64,000 bases of DNA from Typhlomys cinereus (Eukaryota; Chordata; Mammalia; Rodentia; Platacanthomyidae), in the NCBI GenBank assembly GCA_023101885.1, contig JALPQD010000115.1:5820170-5884169 (forward strand), written 5' to 3'. The notes under the pieces are model-generated. The model saw only the letters and a program-made list of their open reading frames with translations, was not told the DNA's origin and made no database searches. Of the stretch, positions 36,928 through 49,099 are shown piece by piece (position 1 is the stretch's first letter; each line of letters begins with the position of its first letter). Both the position numbers and the translations under genes were made by a program.

Positions 36928-37294
36928 TGTGCTAGCCGGACACAGGTTCAACGTGACAATTGAAGGCTGAGCTCTAGGCACATCTGTGAAGAGTAGTAGT
37001 TAAGAGGAGATGATCTAACTGAATATACAGCCCATAGTGGTGGGATCATTCCCTAGACAGATGGATAAAATGTTGAGAGCTGATTCAGTACACTGGCATA
37101 CAGACATTCAAGTAATTGAGAAAATGTCCCTCTTGGCTCCTTCTGTGTATATGGTGTGGCCAGTTCTCTTAGCTCCTGATGTTGGTATAAATTCTCCTGC
37201 CAAGCTGGACTATGAACTGTAACTGAGAAGCAAACATAAAATTTTTGTCCTCTTAAGTTGTTTTGGTTGTGTGTTTACCAGTAATATTAAGACA
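36928..37294 (+). mobile_element. MaLR-like LTR, diverged
   Basis: It shares GTGTGGCCAGTTCTCTTAGC and the segment after AACTGTAACTGAGAAGC with related LTRs. It ends near TTAAGACA. No duplication could be seen. Confidence 0.55.
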
Positions 37295-37487
37295 AACTGT
37301 AATGTTTGCTGAGGGATATGCTTACAAAACAGAAAAATCATAATCATGTGAAAGTTCTGTTAGTTCAATACCATATGCCTACCTCCATATCCTTCTACTG
37401 CATCACAAAACAATAATTAACAATTAGGTTTTGTCAATATAGCTTGTTGAAGACCAACATAAAAAGCACATAAGAAATTACTGTTGG

Positions 37488-38307
37488 TCTGCAAGTAAGT
37501 AATGAGAAACCTGGTTAAGTTCACAGACGTTCTTTCCTGATCTCACCAGAAGGGGAGGGCATATAGTCTAGCAGATAAAAAGTAATCATTTTGCAAATGG
37601 GTGATGGACCCCTCCCTCAGGGAGGTTTCCTACTCTTATTACATCTACCCTTGAATGTGCTATTACAACAAGACTCCAGTTTAACAGCTTTTTGTCTCTG
37701 GCCAGGGGGGTGACATACAGTGCCCAGCAGAATGGAGTGAAGGGAATTGCAGGAGCAGCAAAACTGCAAGAGAAAATCAACAAACCACAATCCAGAACTT
37801 CAGAGACTATATCAATCACATAGAACTAGGACAGCCTAATCTCTCCCCATCCTGGAGCTCAGGGACATTTGCGGAAGAGGGGGCGGTAAGATTGTAAGAG
37901 CAAAAGGATGGGAGGAGCAACGATTTGCAAGATTCTCAACAATAGTTGGGGCCAAAGCAATCGTAATGGGACTTTGCATGCCCTGCGCAATGTCCAGCGC
38001 ACTGTTGCCCTCATAAAGTCTAGCATCTGTTAAGGGCACCGAGACCCCTGGAGGCAAGGGATTGACAGCCATAGTAGTGATCTTATGCTTAAGGGGAACA
38101 AGAGAAAGGGCTTATGGAAATGCCACTGGGTCCTTATATGTCATCGGAGAGGAGGACCCAATGGAGAGTTAGGCGTATACAATAAAGGACTCTCTGGGAC
38201 TTGGGGGGGAGGCACTGGGGGAAGGGGAGGGGGAGGAGGGGGGAGGGAGGGAACTGGTAAAAAATTTTAAAATGTATAATTAAATTTTTTAATAAAAAAA
38301 AAAAAAA
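37488..38307 (+). mobile_element. 5'-truncated L1 3' end
   Basis: Plus-oriented L1 3'UTR with a G-rich block at 38198-38252 and a long A tail. The 16-bp duplication AAGAAATTACTGTTGG is exact at 37472-37487 and 38308-38323. The right-hand duplication directly abuts a SINE head. Confidence 0.93.
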
Positions 38308-38323
38308 AAGAAATTACTGTTGG

Positions 38324-38534
38324 CTGGAGAGAGAGTTCAGGGGTTAGGACGCTCCCTCAAAAGCATGATGTGAGTTTGGATCCTGGATCCCACATAAAAA
38401 TGTCAGGTAGAAATGGTGGTGGCTCTGGAAGGGGGAGCCTGGGAAATCCCAGAGCAAAGCAAAAAGGATGTAGCAACAATCTCAGATAACTCCACAAATC
38501 ACTCTTGGGCCTTCACAGGCATATACTGTGCCCT
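38324..38534 (+). mobile_element. composite SINE, older subfamily
   Basis: The head CTGGAGAGAGAGTTCAGGGG directly follows the L1 duplication. The body has GTGAGTTTGGATCCTGGATC and AATCCCAGAGCAAAGC, and the tail passes into GACT/GACA repeats. Confidence 0.75.
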
Positions 38535-38660
38535 TTGACTGACTGACTGACTGACTGACTGACTGACTGACAGACAGACAGACAGACTGACAGACAGACA
38601 GACAGGTGACAGACAGACGACAGACAGACAGACAGACAGAAAACACACACACACACACGA
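38535..38660. repeat. (GACT)n-(GACA)n-(CA)n microsatellite
   Basis: A run of GACT units (about 38535-38570) passes into GACA units with small interruptions and ends in CA repeats at about 38642-38659. It probably grew from the SINE tail. Confidence 0.95.
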
Positions 38661-38843
38661 ATACATATGCAAAAAAAACTATTACGTATCAACTTGTTTA
38701 TGATAAACATTTCTAAAAGGCTTATTCATCATGAAAACACCAAACAATATTCTGCACTTCAGAGATCTTCAGCCTATGCTTAACAGTCTTGCTTTCCTGC
38801 ACTGTACTACTAGAACACACCATTTTTACGAGATAAAAATTAC

Positions 38844-38938
38844 CTGTGCTTACACCGCAAATGTAATCGAAGAGCTGATGAACAGGCTTCTGAGTAAGTT
38901 CAACCAATTTTCGCAGTGTCTGAAGAGCAACCACACCT
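38844..38938 (-). CDS. Pnpla8: Pnpla8 coding exon 4 (catalytic Ser)
   Basis: The acceptor is TTTCTTTAG|AGGTGTGG and the donor is GCACAG|GTAATT. It encodes residues 445-477 ([20 protein letters not shown], then [11 protein letters not shown]). GVSTG is the GxSxG nucleophile elbow, with S475 as the catalytic serine. The glycine-rich oxyanion motif is completed across the junction with exon 3. The donor GTAATT is weaker than those of the other exons. Confidence 0.97.
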
Positions 38939-39185
38939 CTAAAGAAAAGATTAAGTACAAAATGGGAATTCTGGTTAATTCAAAGTATTAAATAAAACAG
39001 TTCTATAGTTTAAGTGTTAATATAAAAATAATACAAGTAAAAATCATGCAACCAAATTTTTAGAATCACTCAAAATGCAGCATTTAAAAAACAATATAAA
39101 ATCTGTAGAACAGAGCATAATACTAAGATAGGTCAATATCAGATATACTCTAAAATTTCAATTCTGTAAAACACTAAAACCTACC

Positions 39186-39607
39186 TGTTGCAGTTCGCCT
39201 GCATGGTTGCTGATAAATGACCATCAAATGGTTTAAGGGAACAAGGGATTTATTTTCTCTTACAATTACTGGTTACAGTTCTTAGTCCAGTGATGGGAGA
39301 ACATGTATCAACACCAGGGCCAAGGGAACTGGCCATACCATTTCTATGTAATGACTGAGAGAGGAACGACCCCACTTGCCAGACCAGCATGTCTGGCTTA
39401 GTGTATAAAAAGGGATTCACTCTCATAACCAGCTTTTGTGTTTTATTCCAGGGCCTAATCCCACCCACCATGGACTGGGTCTTCCCCATCATCTAGACAA
39501 TCTCCTGCAGGTTTGCTCTGGGCCTAACTCAACCACTAATTCTCTACAAATGTGCCCAGAGCTCAAACCCTCAACTGTCAAGTTGACACCTGTGCCCAAC
39601 TATGACA
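39186..39607 (-). mobile_element. MaLR-like solo LTR
   Basis: This 422-bp element begins TGTTGCAG and ends CTATGACA on the plus strand. A perfect 5-bp duplication CTACC lies at 39181-39185 and 39608-39612. It is the reverse-complement relative of 47751-48160. The 5-bp duplication and TG...CA ends fit an ERVL/MaLR LTR. Confidence 0.9.
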
Positions 39608-39759
39608 CTACCCTTAGCAGTTTTAGGATGTATACATTTGTTTCTTTTATTAATGCAGTAACTTGGGACAACCTCCCCATCAGAGGAGTAATTAGGTAAA
39701 ACTGCTGATTTTGCCCATTGCTAGGACTTTGTCAAGGCAATAGCAGCTTCAACGTGGAA

Positions 39760-39880
39760 TGTTAAGTGACACAATGCACAAGCTAGGAGGCTGTGCACAC
39801 CTGAGTCCCAGCTCCTGTGAGGCTGAGGCAGCAGGTGCAACAGGCAGAGGCCAGTCTGAGCTACATAATAAAACACACCC
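39760..39880 (+). mobile_element. B1-like SINE fragment
   Basis: The text GAGTCCCAGCTCCTGTGAGG and CAGTCTGAGCTACATAATAA resembles a diverged B1. Confidence 0.6.
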
Positions 39881-40057
39881 ACTAAGCTCTTTTAAGATGC
39901 TTCTCTCTTCAGCTGAACACAGCTTTCTCATGGATACATGTAAATTTACTTTCCACAAGTCCAAAACAGAACTTTTCCCTATAGCATATATTACTTCTGT
40001 CTTGGCAATACTATCCATCGCCCACGGGATTCATATTACTACTTAAAATGATCTTGA

Positions 40058-40197
40058 TCGGGGGCTTCCCAGGTTCTTCCCTCCATGGCTGGAAGTGCAG
40101 GCAGCTGCCATTTCCACTTGGCATTTTTTTAATGTGGTATCGAAATCAGAACTTTCTACTTTTGAGGCAGAGTCACTGAGCCATCTCCTCAGTCCTT
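40058..40197 (-). mobile_element. composite SINE fragment
   Basis: This is a reversed head and middle: GGGCTTCCCAGGTTCTTCCC and the terminal CTGAGCCATCTCCTCAGTCC. Confidence 0.65.
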
Positions 40198-40222
40198 AAA
40201 GCTAGTTTTCTTCTAGCCTTAC

Positions 40223-40374
40223 CTTGTTCCTCCACCATCAATTGTAAGAATCCGGATCCCTCTCCCTTTCACTGGGTCCACATAACCAATTAAGGCCAAA
40301 ATTTCTCTAACTGCAGCCTGAAGACTATCATCCTTTATTTGTCTCAGTCGCAATAAATATGGAATAATTCTTTC
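40223..40374 (-). CDS. Pnpla8: Pnpla8 coding exon 3 (oxyanion loop)
   Basis: The acceptor is CAATATAG|GAAAGAATT and the donor is AACAAG|GTAAGG. Residues 395-445 hold the start of the patatin domain: YVDPVKGRGIRILTIDGGGT with the glycine-rich IDGGGTRG completed in exon 4. It is 152 bp and ends in phase 2. Confidence 0.97.
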
Positions 40375-40734
40375 CTATATTGAGAAAAAAGACATTTTGT
40401 TCAATCAAGAAGGAAAAAAGGTAGCATGATAGCTGAGGCAGTAAAATCTAGAGTTAAAGGAAGGGCAATCTGGTTACAGAGTAAGAATCTGTCTTTCAAA
40501 AGGACAAAAATTTCTTTTTTTTAACTAGCACAAGTAGAACTGAAAATCAAACTGTCATGGTTTATTACTTTTTGAATAATTTTAAGTTAGTTTATTACAT
40601 ATTAATGTGATAAGTATTTAGATACAGTCACCCTAAATTGAGGACAAAAAATAATGTATGTTCAAATATTTCCTTTTAAATGTGCCATATTTACTAAGGG
40701 AAAACTATCAATGACTTTATACATTATCCCTTTT

Positions 40735-40830
40735 TTTTGAGATAGAATCTTGCCAATAGTCCAGATTAGTCTTAAACTTGTCATCCTATTGTCTCAGCCT
40801 TCTAAGTACTAATATCAGATTAATATCAGA
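40735..40830 (-). mobile_element. B1-like SINE fragment
   Basis: The reversed text TTTGAGATAGAATCTTGCCA and TCAGCCTTCTAAGTACTAAT resembles a diverged B1. Confidence 0.55.
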
Positions 40831-41015
40831 CAACGTGCTATTCTGAAAGAGTTAAGTGCCTAAAAACAAATCAATAGCATTTAGGAAAAGCTTGACAACT
40901 ATTAGGCAATGTAATTAATAAGGTGATAATTATATCATATTTTTATATGTTGAACCACAAAGAACAGACATTCACAGCAACAGCATAATTAGTAGTGACA
41001 GAATAATTCATTAGT

Positions 41016-41306
41016 CCAAGATCCTTGGAGGCAAGGGATTGACAGCCACAGTAGTGTTCCTATGCTTAAAGGGAACACGAGAAAGGGTTCAGGGAAATGC
41101 CACTGGGTCCTTGTACGTCATCAGAGAGGAGGACCCAGAGGAGAGTTAGGCATACACAATAAAGGACTCTCTGGGAATTGGGGGGGAGGCATTGGGAGAT
41201 GGGGAGGGAGAGGGAGCAAGGGGTTCGGGGGGAGGAGGAGGGAGGGAGGGAACTGGTCTACCTATTAAGCTTGTATGAGCAGAAATAATAAAAAATGTAT
41301 TAAAAA
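41016..41306 (+). mobile_element. 5'-truncated L1 3' end
   Basis: L1 3'UTR in plus orientation ending TGTATGAGCAGAAATAATAA. A perfect 16-bp duplication AGAATAATTCATTAGT lies at 41000-41015 and 41307-41322. It sits within Pnpla8 intron 2. Confidence 0.94.
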
Positions 41307-41488
41307 AGAATAATTCATTAGTGTAATGTGTATTATGGAACAAAGAGAACAACACTGAACATATATGACATGCATAATTAAAAAACCCACAACTTTTCAA
41401 ATAAAATAAAGATTCTGCCTTCCCCATTTAGGAACATTTATCGGCATTTTCACTTCGAGACAGAAGCACATCTTGTGATGGCGATTAC

Positions 41489-41638
41489 CTTGACAGCCAC
41501 TCCTTTTCCTTCAGGAAACTCCAGAAGATGGAAAGTCAGCTCTTCGACTCTAGTAATGCAGAGCTTTGGTTCGGTGGTTCTTCGTAGTGCCTGCACTAAT
41601 GCTCGGGTTCTGTTATCAATACTCACTCTTGCAATAAT
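41489..41638 (-). CDS. Pnpla8: Pnpla8 coding exon 2
   Basis: The acceptor is GTCTTTGTAG|ATTATTGCA and the donor is GTCAAG|GTAATC. This in-phase 150-bp exon encodes residues 345-394 (IIARVSIDNRTRALVQALRR, ELTFHLLEFPEGKGVAVK), the segment N-terminal to the patatin domain. Confidence 0.97.
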
Positions 41639-41772
41639 CTACAAAGACCAGCAAACACGTATTACCACATCATCAAAGTACCCTGAAAGATTTCTGAGAT
41701 CTCACTGGGAAATGGAACTAAGAAACTACACTAGAATGATGCAACTTGAGAGCATGCTGAGCAATGACTTAC

Positions 41773-42804
41773 CTTTTCTCTCTGGAGAGATATACGCTTT
41801 TTTTCCTCTGCCTTTTTGTCTTTGTTGGCAGTCTGCTCACTTTTACCAGGAGGGTTCTCTGGTTCTTCCGACTGAGTTTTTGAGTCATACTTCAATTTGG
41901 GCACCAGTCCGCCAATATAACCACCTACAAAAGCTTGTACACCTTCAGTGGGACGAGACAGAAAGTTGGCAATACTCTGCTTAGTAGAAACTGGGAGGTC
42001 TTCCTGCCTCCCAATGTCACTGCAAGAGCTATCCTCAGCATCCATCGAAGACTCTGCATCTGGCGTGCCAGAGTCAGGAGAACTGGCTTTCCCTTCTTCA
42101 AGTTCTGGGTTGTCTTGAAACTGTTTATCTTTCTTGGTTTCAGACATTTTTTCTTTACGTTTGAAGTAGGAATTAATATGATTTGCTAAAAACTGGAATG
42201 AGTCTCCAAATTTTGTGGTTATGTTATATGTGTAATGATAAAGACTTCGTTTATCTGTGTCTTCCTCGTCTTTATCTACAACTTGAATTTTTTCTTCTGC
42301 AAAAGGATTCTTTTCTGCTGACTTATCACTATAATTTTTCAGAGACTTGACAGTTTGTTTAACATGCTTCTGTTTCAACCAGCTACTATCTTTTCTTAAT
42401 ATTCGAGAACTTGGCTTAAATTGAGTTAAACGTGAAATCATATCATTTTGGCTGCCAAAAATAGCCTTTGAAACCGAGTTCAAAGCACTTTTAATACGGG
42501 ACATATGAATGCTCACTTTTGTAAGTCCCTTGGGAGCAGAAGTGCTGAGTTTTAAAATTCCAATATGTAAACCATGGTTTCGTGGGGAGTGCCAGTATGC
42601 ACTGCAAGAATGTGCTTCACCTTTAGTCCATTTACATCTTATCTTATTTGCATGAAAATTTCTCTGTACACTGATATGGCTTATCCTCCAGTAATGTTTA
42701 GGCGAGCACACAAAATGCAGCTGCTTGCTTCTCTGTTTTCCAAAAAGACTTCGCGCATTACTAAGGAGGTAAATATATACATCTAGAGTCAAATTAATAG
42801 ACAT
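41773..42804 (-). CDS. Pnpla8: Pnpla8 coding exon 1 (start, N-terminal half)
   Basis: Pnpla8 (iPLA2-gamma) is a membrane-associated, calcium-independent phospholipase of mitochondria and peroxisomes. The start at 42804 gives MSINLTLDVYIYLLSNARSL, matching the mammalian N-terminus. Residues 1-344 are mostly low in known domains: a basic N-terminal region consistent with mitochondrial import, a Ser/Glu-rich acidic stretch near 225-275, and the conserved VSTKQSIANFLSRPTEGVQA block near 280-300. The donor is GAAAAG|GTAAGT at 41772. The nine exons sum to 2325 bp with consistent phases. The total of 774 aa is slightly shorter than the human protein, mainly in the acidic linker. Internal Met codons are known alternative starts in this family. 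Confidence 0.98.
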
Positions 42805-42893
42805 AACTTAAAAATAATTTATTTTCAATGTGACATTCTCTCATTTCATTCCCGAATGCTTCATTTAAGAAAATCCATAATTCATGGTCTTAC
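42805..42893 (-). other. Pnpla8: Pnpla8 5'UTR part of the first coding exon
   Basis: On the minus strand a pyrimidine tract ending TTTCAG is followed immediately by GTAAGACC, so an acceptor at 42894 directly abuts a donor-like hexamer. An upstream ATG opens a 6-codon reading frame ending well before the main start. The exon boundary is inferred from the acceptor alone. Confidence 0.6.
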
Positions 42894-43134
42894 CTGAAAT
42901 TGTGGGAAAAAAAAGAATGATTCAAGTTAGAAATCAAAATTAAGTGTAAAATATCTGAAATATCTTAAAATCGGAATGATGTTATTTCCTAATATTACTG
43001 AAACAGATTTAAGCTAATAGAAAATAATTCACATTCAAGAATAGACTTCAATGTGAAGTTGGTGGAGGGTAGTAGATCATTCACAGAAAACAATATGTAA
43101 CACTATTATGAAAAATACTTCATAATGTAGAAAA

Positions 43135-43265
43135 ATGCCAGGTGTGATAGCAAGTGCCTTCAATCACAATACTCAGAATGCTGGGGCAGGAGGACCTAAC
43201 ACTCAAGACCAGTTTTGGATATATACCAAGTTTCAGGTCAGCATTGGCTACACAGTAAGAACCTG
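43135..43265 (+). mobile_element. B1-like SINE
   Basis: The text GCCAGGTGTGATAGCAAGTG, then a GGAGGACC-type middle and TTGGCTACACAGTAAGAACC, is a recognisable diverged B1. Confidence 0.75.
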
Positions 43266-43324
43266 AACAAAATACAAACAAACAACAATAAAAAAAATTT
43301 ATCCTTTCAACTAGGAAAAAAAAT

Positions 43325-43400
43325 ATGGGCTGAGATTCGCCTTAGTGGTAGAGCCCTTGCCTAACTACATGTAAGATCATGAATTCAACTCGTCATTCTG
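43325..43400 (+). mobile_element. ID-like SINE
   Basis: It carries tRNA-derived text with GCCTTAGTGGTAGAGCCCTT (A-box region) and GAATTCAACT at the B-box. Confidence 0.65.
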
Positions 43401-43514
43401 GGTGGACATGGACAGGGGTTTACAATTAGTTAAAATGTAAGTAAGTGATGTCTTCTATTGACAATAAGCAGGGAAATAAGATAGAGTTATGTGACAGGAT
43501 CTGATGAAATTTTA

Positions 43515-43870
43515 AATGGTCACTGTTTCAGTTTTCTTACATGTTGCTGCAACAGAATGCCTGACCCAAACAACTTTGGGAAAAGGGGTTAAAGCTTCAG
43601 AACTGCAGGTTATAGTCTTCAACAGCTGGTCACATCACATCCACAGCAAAAGCAGAGCAAGGAGCAAGCTTCATGGGTGCCTGCTCGCCTGTGTTCATTT
43701 CTCAGTTTTAAACAATCCCATACCCCTTGCCTAGGGAATGGTTCCACCCACAATGGGTTGAATCTTCTACATAAATTGTCATTAAGACAATCTCTCACAG
43801 TCATGCCCAACCCTACTGTAGAGAATCCTCAGGCGAGCCTAGAAAACTGCTTCCTTAGGTGTCAATTCGC
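43515..43870 (-). repeat. LTR-like repeat, diverged
   Basis: It resembles the MaLR-like LTR family (CCACCCACAATGGGTTGAAT block, AATCCTCAGGCGAGCC block). The ends are unclear. Confidence 0.4.
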
Positions 43871-43905
43871 AATTAATACTAACCATCATCATACCCAAAT
43901 TTTTA

Positions 43906-43923
43906 TTTATTTATTTATTCAAT

Positions 43924-43959
<36 letters not shown>

Positions 43960-44155
43960 ACCATGGGCAAATTTGGGAACCACCATGGACCGCCTCCACC
44001 TCCTCGTTTACTCTGGCCTGGGATTCACAGGACTAGGACCAGAAACGCAGGCCGCCCCCACTTCTGCTCCGCGTCTATACGTGGGGTCTAGGATCCGAAC
44101 TCAGGACCTTCCGCCTGCAAGGCAGAGGATTAACCCCTGAGCCACCTCTCCAGCC
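43906..44155 (-). mobile_element. composite SINE, full length
   Basis: Reversed copy of the 419-712 subfamily with a GT-rich run at about 43925-43957. The 19-bp duplication CATCATACCCAAATTTTTA is exact at 43887-43905 and 44156-44174. Confidence 0.92.
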
Positions 44156-44186
44156 CATCATACCCAAATTTTTAAAACATTTCTTT

Positions 44187-44395
44187 GAAGCCAGCAAGAT
44201 AGCTCAATGGGTTGAGAGCTTGCTTACAAACCAAGTGATCTACGTTCAATCTCTGAAAACCCACGGTGAAAGGAGAGAACCAACTTCCAAAAGTTGTCCT
44301 CTGATCTACCCTATGCACTCAGGGCATGAAAGCCTATCACCCTCACCCCCATCTCTCCCAACCTACCTCTCCAATAAATAAATAAAAACATATAT
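44187..44395 (+). mobile_element. B3 SINE
   Basis: The head AGCAAGATAGCTCAATGGGT leads to AAAGTTGTCCTCTGATCTAC and an AATAAATAAA tail. Confidence 0.8.
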
Positions 44396-44469
44396 TCTTT
44401 GATGAACATTCCAACTATTGAGAACCCATATGTGTCAGCCTTTGTGCAAACTTGTAGGAAATTAATTGT

Positions 44470-45075
44470 TCTGGGCAGACCTAGCCCATAGTAAATGGGA
44501 TCATTCCCTGAACAGATGGATAAGATGGAGAAACTGACAATGGAGAAGGTAGCTGTGGTGCTTGTCCTATCTCAGCACCTATCTGTGGATATGGTGTGGC
44601 CAGTTTCCTTAGCCCCTGCCATAATGGACTATAACCTGAAGTCACAAGCATGAATAAAAATCCCTTTTGTTCGCATCCAGGAACTCACTGCAGTGAGACT
44701 TATCTTTACCAGACCTGCATAATGACTGAAATAACAACAGGTCCCTATAGACTATCAAGGAACGCAAGAGAACATATAGTGGAAACCTTGGGGACTAAAG
44801 CTGGATGAGTGAAGGGAAATGCCCCCATCAGTGGGGTGATCCAAAGAGAGGCAACTTGGTGTGCCACAGAGGCCTGAACCTTCGCCAAGAGTAGATAAGC
44901 CAGGGGAAACCCTGGGTTCCCTAAAAGCAGCCAAGCAGGAGGGTGGGAGGTAGTAGAATGGATTTAGTGGAAGGGAAAAAGGAAAACAGGAGAGGGGAAT
45001 AGAGGAAGGCTGGGATAAGTACTCAATATGCTTGTAAAATTAGAAAAATATAATAATATTTAAAAAAATCCCTCT
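44470..45075 (+). mobile_element. LTR piece joined to an old L1 3' end
   Basis: Positions 44470-44686 carry MaLR-like LTR text (ATGGTGTGGCCAGTTTCCTT). Positions 44687-45075 match 49985-50350 and end GGGATAAGTACTCAATATGC plus an A/T-rich tail, like an older L1 3'UTR. Confidence 0.55.
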
Positions 45076-45559
45076 TGTTCCCCTAAATTGCCTGAGCCAA
45101 ATTATCATTATAACAACAGAAATAGGAAACCTTTATGGCACTATCTTACAGAGGTAGCACCATGAAAATACAGGTGTATATATACATTCTCTGCAACCAG
45201 CTTGAGAAAACAAAGCAGTACAAAACTACTCCAAGGTTTGGTAAAGTAAAATGTGATATAAGTTTAAATAAAGTGTGATATATGTACAATGTAATAAATT
45301 ACAACATAAAATCAGCTATTAATATTAAACAGTAATTATAATATATTTAATATTTAAATATTGAAAATATTTTTGTATATTAATGAATTCTTCATATTCT
45401 ACTGTGAAAAGACAAACTGGCTTTCTAGTTACAACCACATTATTATGGGCCTACTTACAAAAACTCCTTTATTTTAGTCATCATGTGTCCCACTAACAGA
45501 AATATTAAAAGGACAAAATACAACTTAATAAATAGTGTAGAGGTCAAAACCAGGCATAG

Positions 45560-46050
45560 CATGTGTAATAGAATGATATGAATGGGAATTTATGAAAACT
45601 ATGATTAATATGTAAAGGTTCTAACTAATTAATATAGCTATCATAAAAAGATATAAGCAGATAGAAATCCTAAGAAAAAAACAGAGAAATGTTAGTCATC
45701 AAAAGCACTGAAATGAATGACATTTTTGTTGAGTATATGAGACAGGAGGATACAGCTAGCAATGAATCACTGAATGTAAGAATGCATCAAAAGAAATGTT
45801 CCAACTGAAAATCACACAGAACAGACTAAAAGAAAACTAACTACAGAAAGTACACCTCATGAAATGTGAATACAAAAATAGAATGAAGCATAAGTATTTG
45901 AAAAAATAAGAACTGAAAATTTTGCCAATTGAACATCAGACACCAAACCACAGACCCAGAAAATTCAGAAAACACTGAACAACATAAATGCCCAAGAAGG
46001 CATACCTTTCAAATTATAATCAAGGATAAAGAAAATGTTTGAAGAAGCTA
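45560..46050 (+). repeat. possible ancient L1/HAL1-type fragment
   Basis: This is A-rich text with a block around AATCACACAGAACAGACTAA and the AATGTTTGAAGAAG segment, reminiscent of old LINE ORF1 regions. It is degraded, and the assignment is weak. Confidence 0.3.
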
Positions 46051-46059
46051 AATGCCTTT

Positions 46060-47110
46060 CCTAGAGAAGAAAAAGAATTACATCCAACTCCTCCTAAAAA
46101 AACCATGTGAAATGCATTTTCTTATTGTTATACTAAAGAGTCTGAGGCAGGTTACTCTACAAAGAATAAGAACTGAGAAGGGCGGGTAAGATGGGACCCA
46201 AAGCCTCAATGGCCTTTAAGGCTACTGTAGCAGTAATCAGTGGATGGTGACAGATTAAAGGAGTCTTGACAAGACTCAGGAAAGGCCATGATGAAAGTCA
46301 GCAGCCCAGTGTTTGACAGAAAATATAGAGATCATGGGTATCTCTTCTCTGTAGGTCAGGGCCATATATTTTTGTGAGATTCCTATTTTGGTTAAACAGC
46401 AGCAGCTCCCAGAACTGACCATATCAGGTACACAATGGAAAATTCTGGAAACTGAAATAACCTGTTTCATAGACACTTCCTTTTTACACAACAGATGGCT
46501 CCCCTCCATATGTACACAAAGGATGCTTATCCTGTGTAAGGCATTAACTCACCACAAGCTCTACTTCTTGCCCTCTTAAAATGCCCTATAATCCCCTCCC
46601 CATTTCACACCTCCTCTACACTACCCTAGAAAGTAATTGGTGGATTTGGAGACTAGACCAGAAACTTACAGAGTCTGCCATCCTTTGTTTTCTTCCTCCT
46701 CAATCTTACATTCTCTTAAAACAAGCCATAACAACTTTTTCTTTGATTAGCAGTGGCAGGAAGAAAAAAAAGAGAATGTTAGTAAATGAACATTCTATAA
46801 ACAAAAATAAACTGAATACTTTGAAAACAAAGTAAGAAATCCAATCAATCCACTCAGAATAAACCAAGGACCATGACACACCAAGGAGGCAGCACAAACA
46901 GTTGGGCACAAAAGACCCACACTGGTCCTGACCTGATCCAGTTGTATTTCCTTGGCCCTACACTGAACAACGAAACTGAATAGAAGGCTAGACAGACACT
47001 ATACTATCAGGCTCAGAAGCCACCAAAGACAGATACGTTACCCCAAGATTGGCTTTGGACTCCAACTACTCTTTCCTTGATAACTATAAAAAAGAAGTAC
47101 TAAAATTGCC
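46060..47110. other. Pnpla8 5' intron, nothing recognised
   Basis: No exon or clear repeat is seen between the LINE-like fragments. Confidence 0.45.
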
Positions 47111-47116
47111 CTCCTT

Positions 47117-47640
47117 ACAATTCAAAATAACCACAATAGTGAGAAAATGGAATCAGCTAACACGCCCATCAACAGAGAAATGGATAATGAAAATGTGGTA
47201 CATATACACAACAGAATATTAAAGACATTGGAAGGGATGAGATTACGGAATTTGCTGGTAAATGGATGAACTGGAAAATTTAATATTGAGTAAGGTAGCT
47301 CAGACACAGAAAGTTAGGCATCAAATACTCTCTTACATGCGGATGCTAGCACTAATATTCTTGTCAATGTATTTGGCTTGTAATTATTGTTTAAGACCCA
47401 GAAAATTCAAAAGAGACCAATGAGTGGGAAGGTGGGAAGGAATGGTTAGGATGAAACCCTGGTTTCATGGTTAGGATACCATGGCAAGTAGGGTGAGGGG
47501 GGGAAATAATTGGGAAAAACATATAGGGGGGAATGAGGGGAATGGGAATAGGAGGGATAGAGGGACTTACAGAAAAACCCTAAGGTTGTGGGAAGTAACC
47601 CCACAGGAACCTCCTAAGCCAGTAATATGTTAAGAAAAAA
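47117..47640 (+). mobile_element. older L1: end of ORF2 and 3'UTR
   Basis: The nucleotides around ATGAAAATGTGGTACATATA (47186-47205) are the typical L1 ORF2 end. The 3'UTR follows, then an A tail at 47633-47646. No intact frame remains. Confidence 0.8.
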
Positions 47641-47654
47641 AAAAACGTTTAAAG

Positions 47655-49010
<1,356 letters not shown>

Positions 49011-49099
49011 GGGAGGGAAGAGAATGGGCAATGCCTATGTAGAGGAGCACAGAGTGAGGAAAACAGAGTGGGGGGTGGGAGGAAAGACCTGAGCTGATC

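Noticed and set aside
38520..38660. CRISPR-like array
   Set aside because: The spacing is a plain 4-bp tandem repeat with no spacers, and the DNA is mammalian.
41475..41984. 169-aa plus-strand frame over Pnpla8 exons 1 and 2
   Set aside because: It is antisense to a well-supported coding exon and runs across an intron. It is a shadow of the exon frame.
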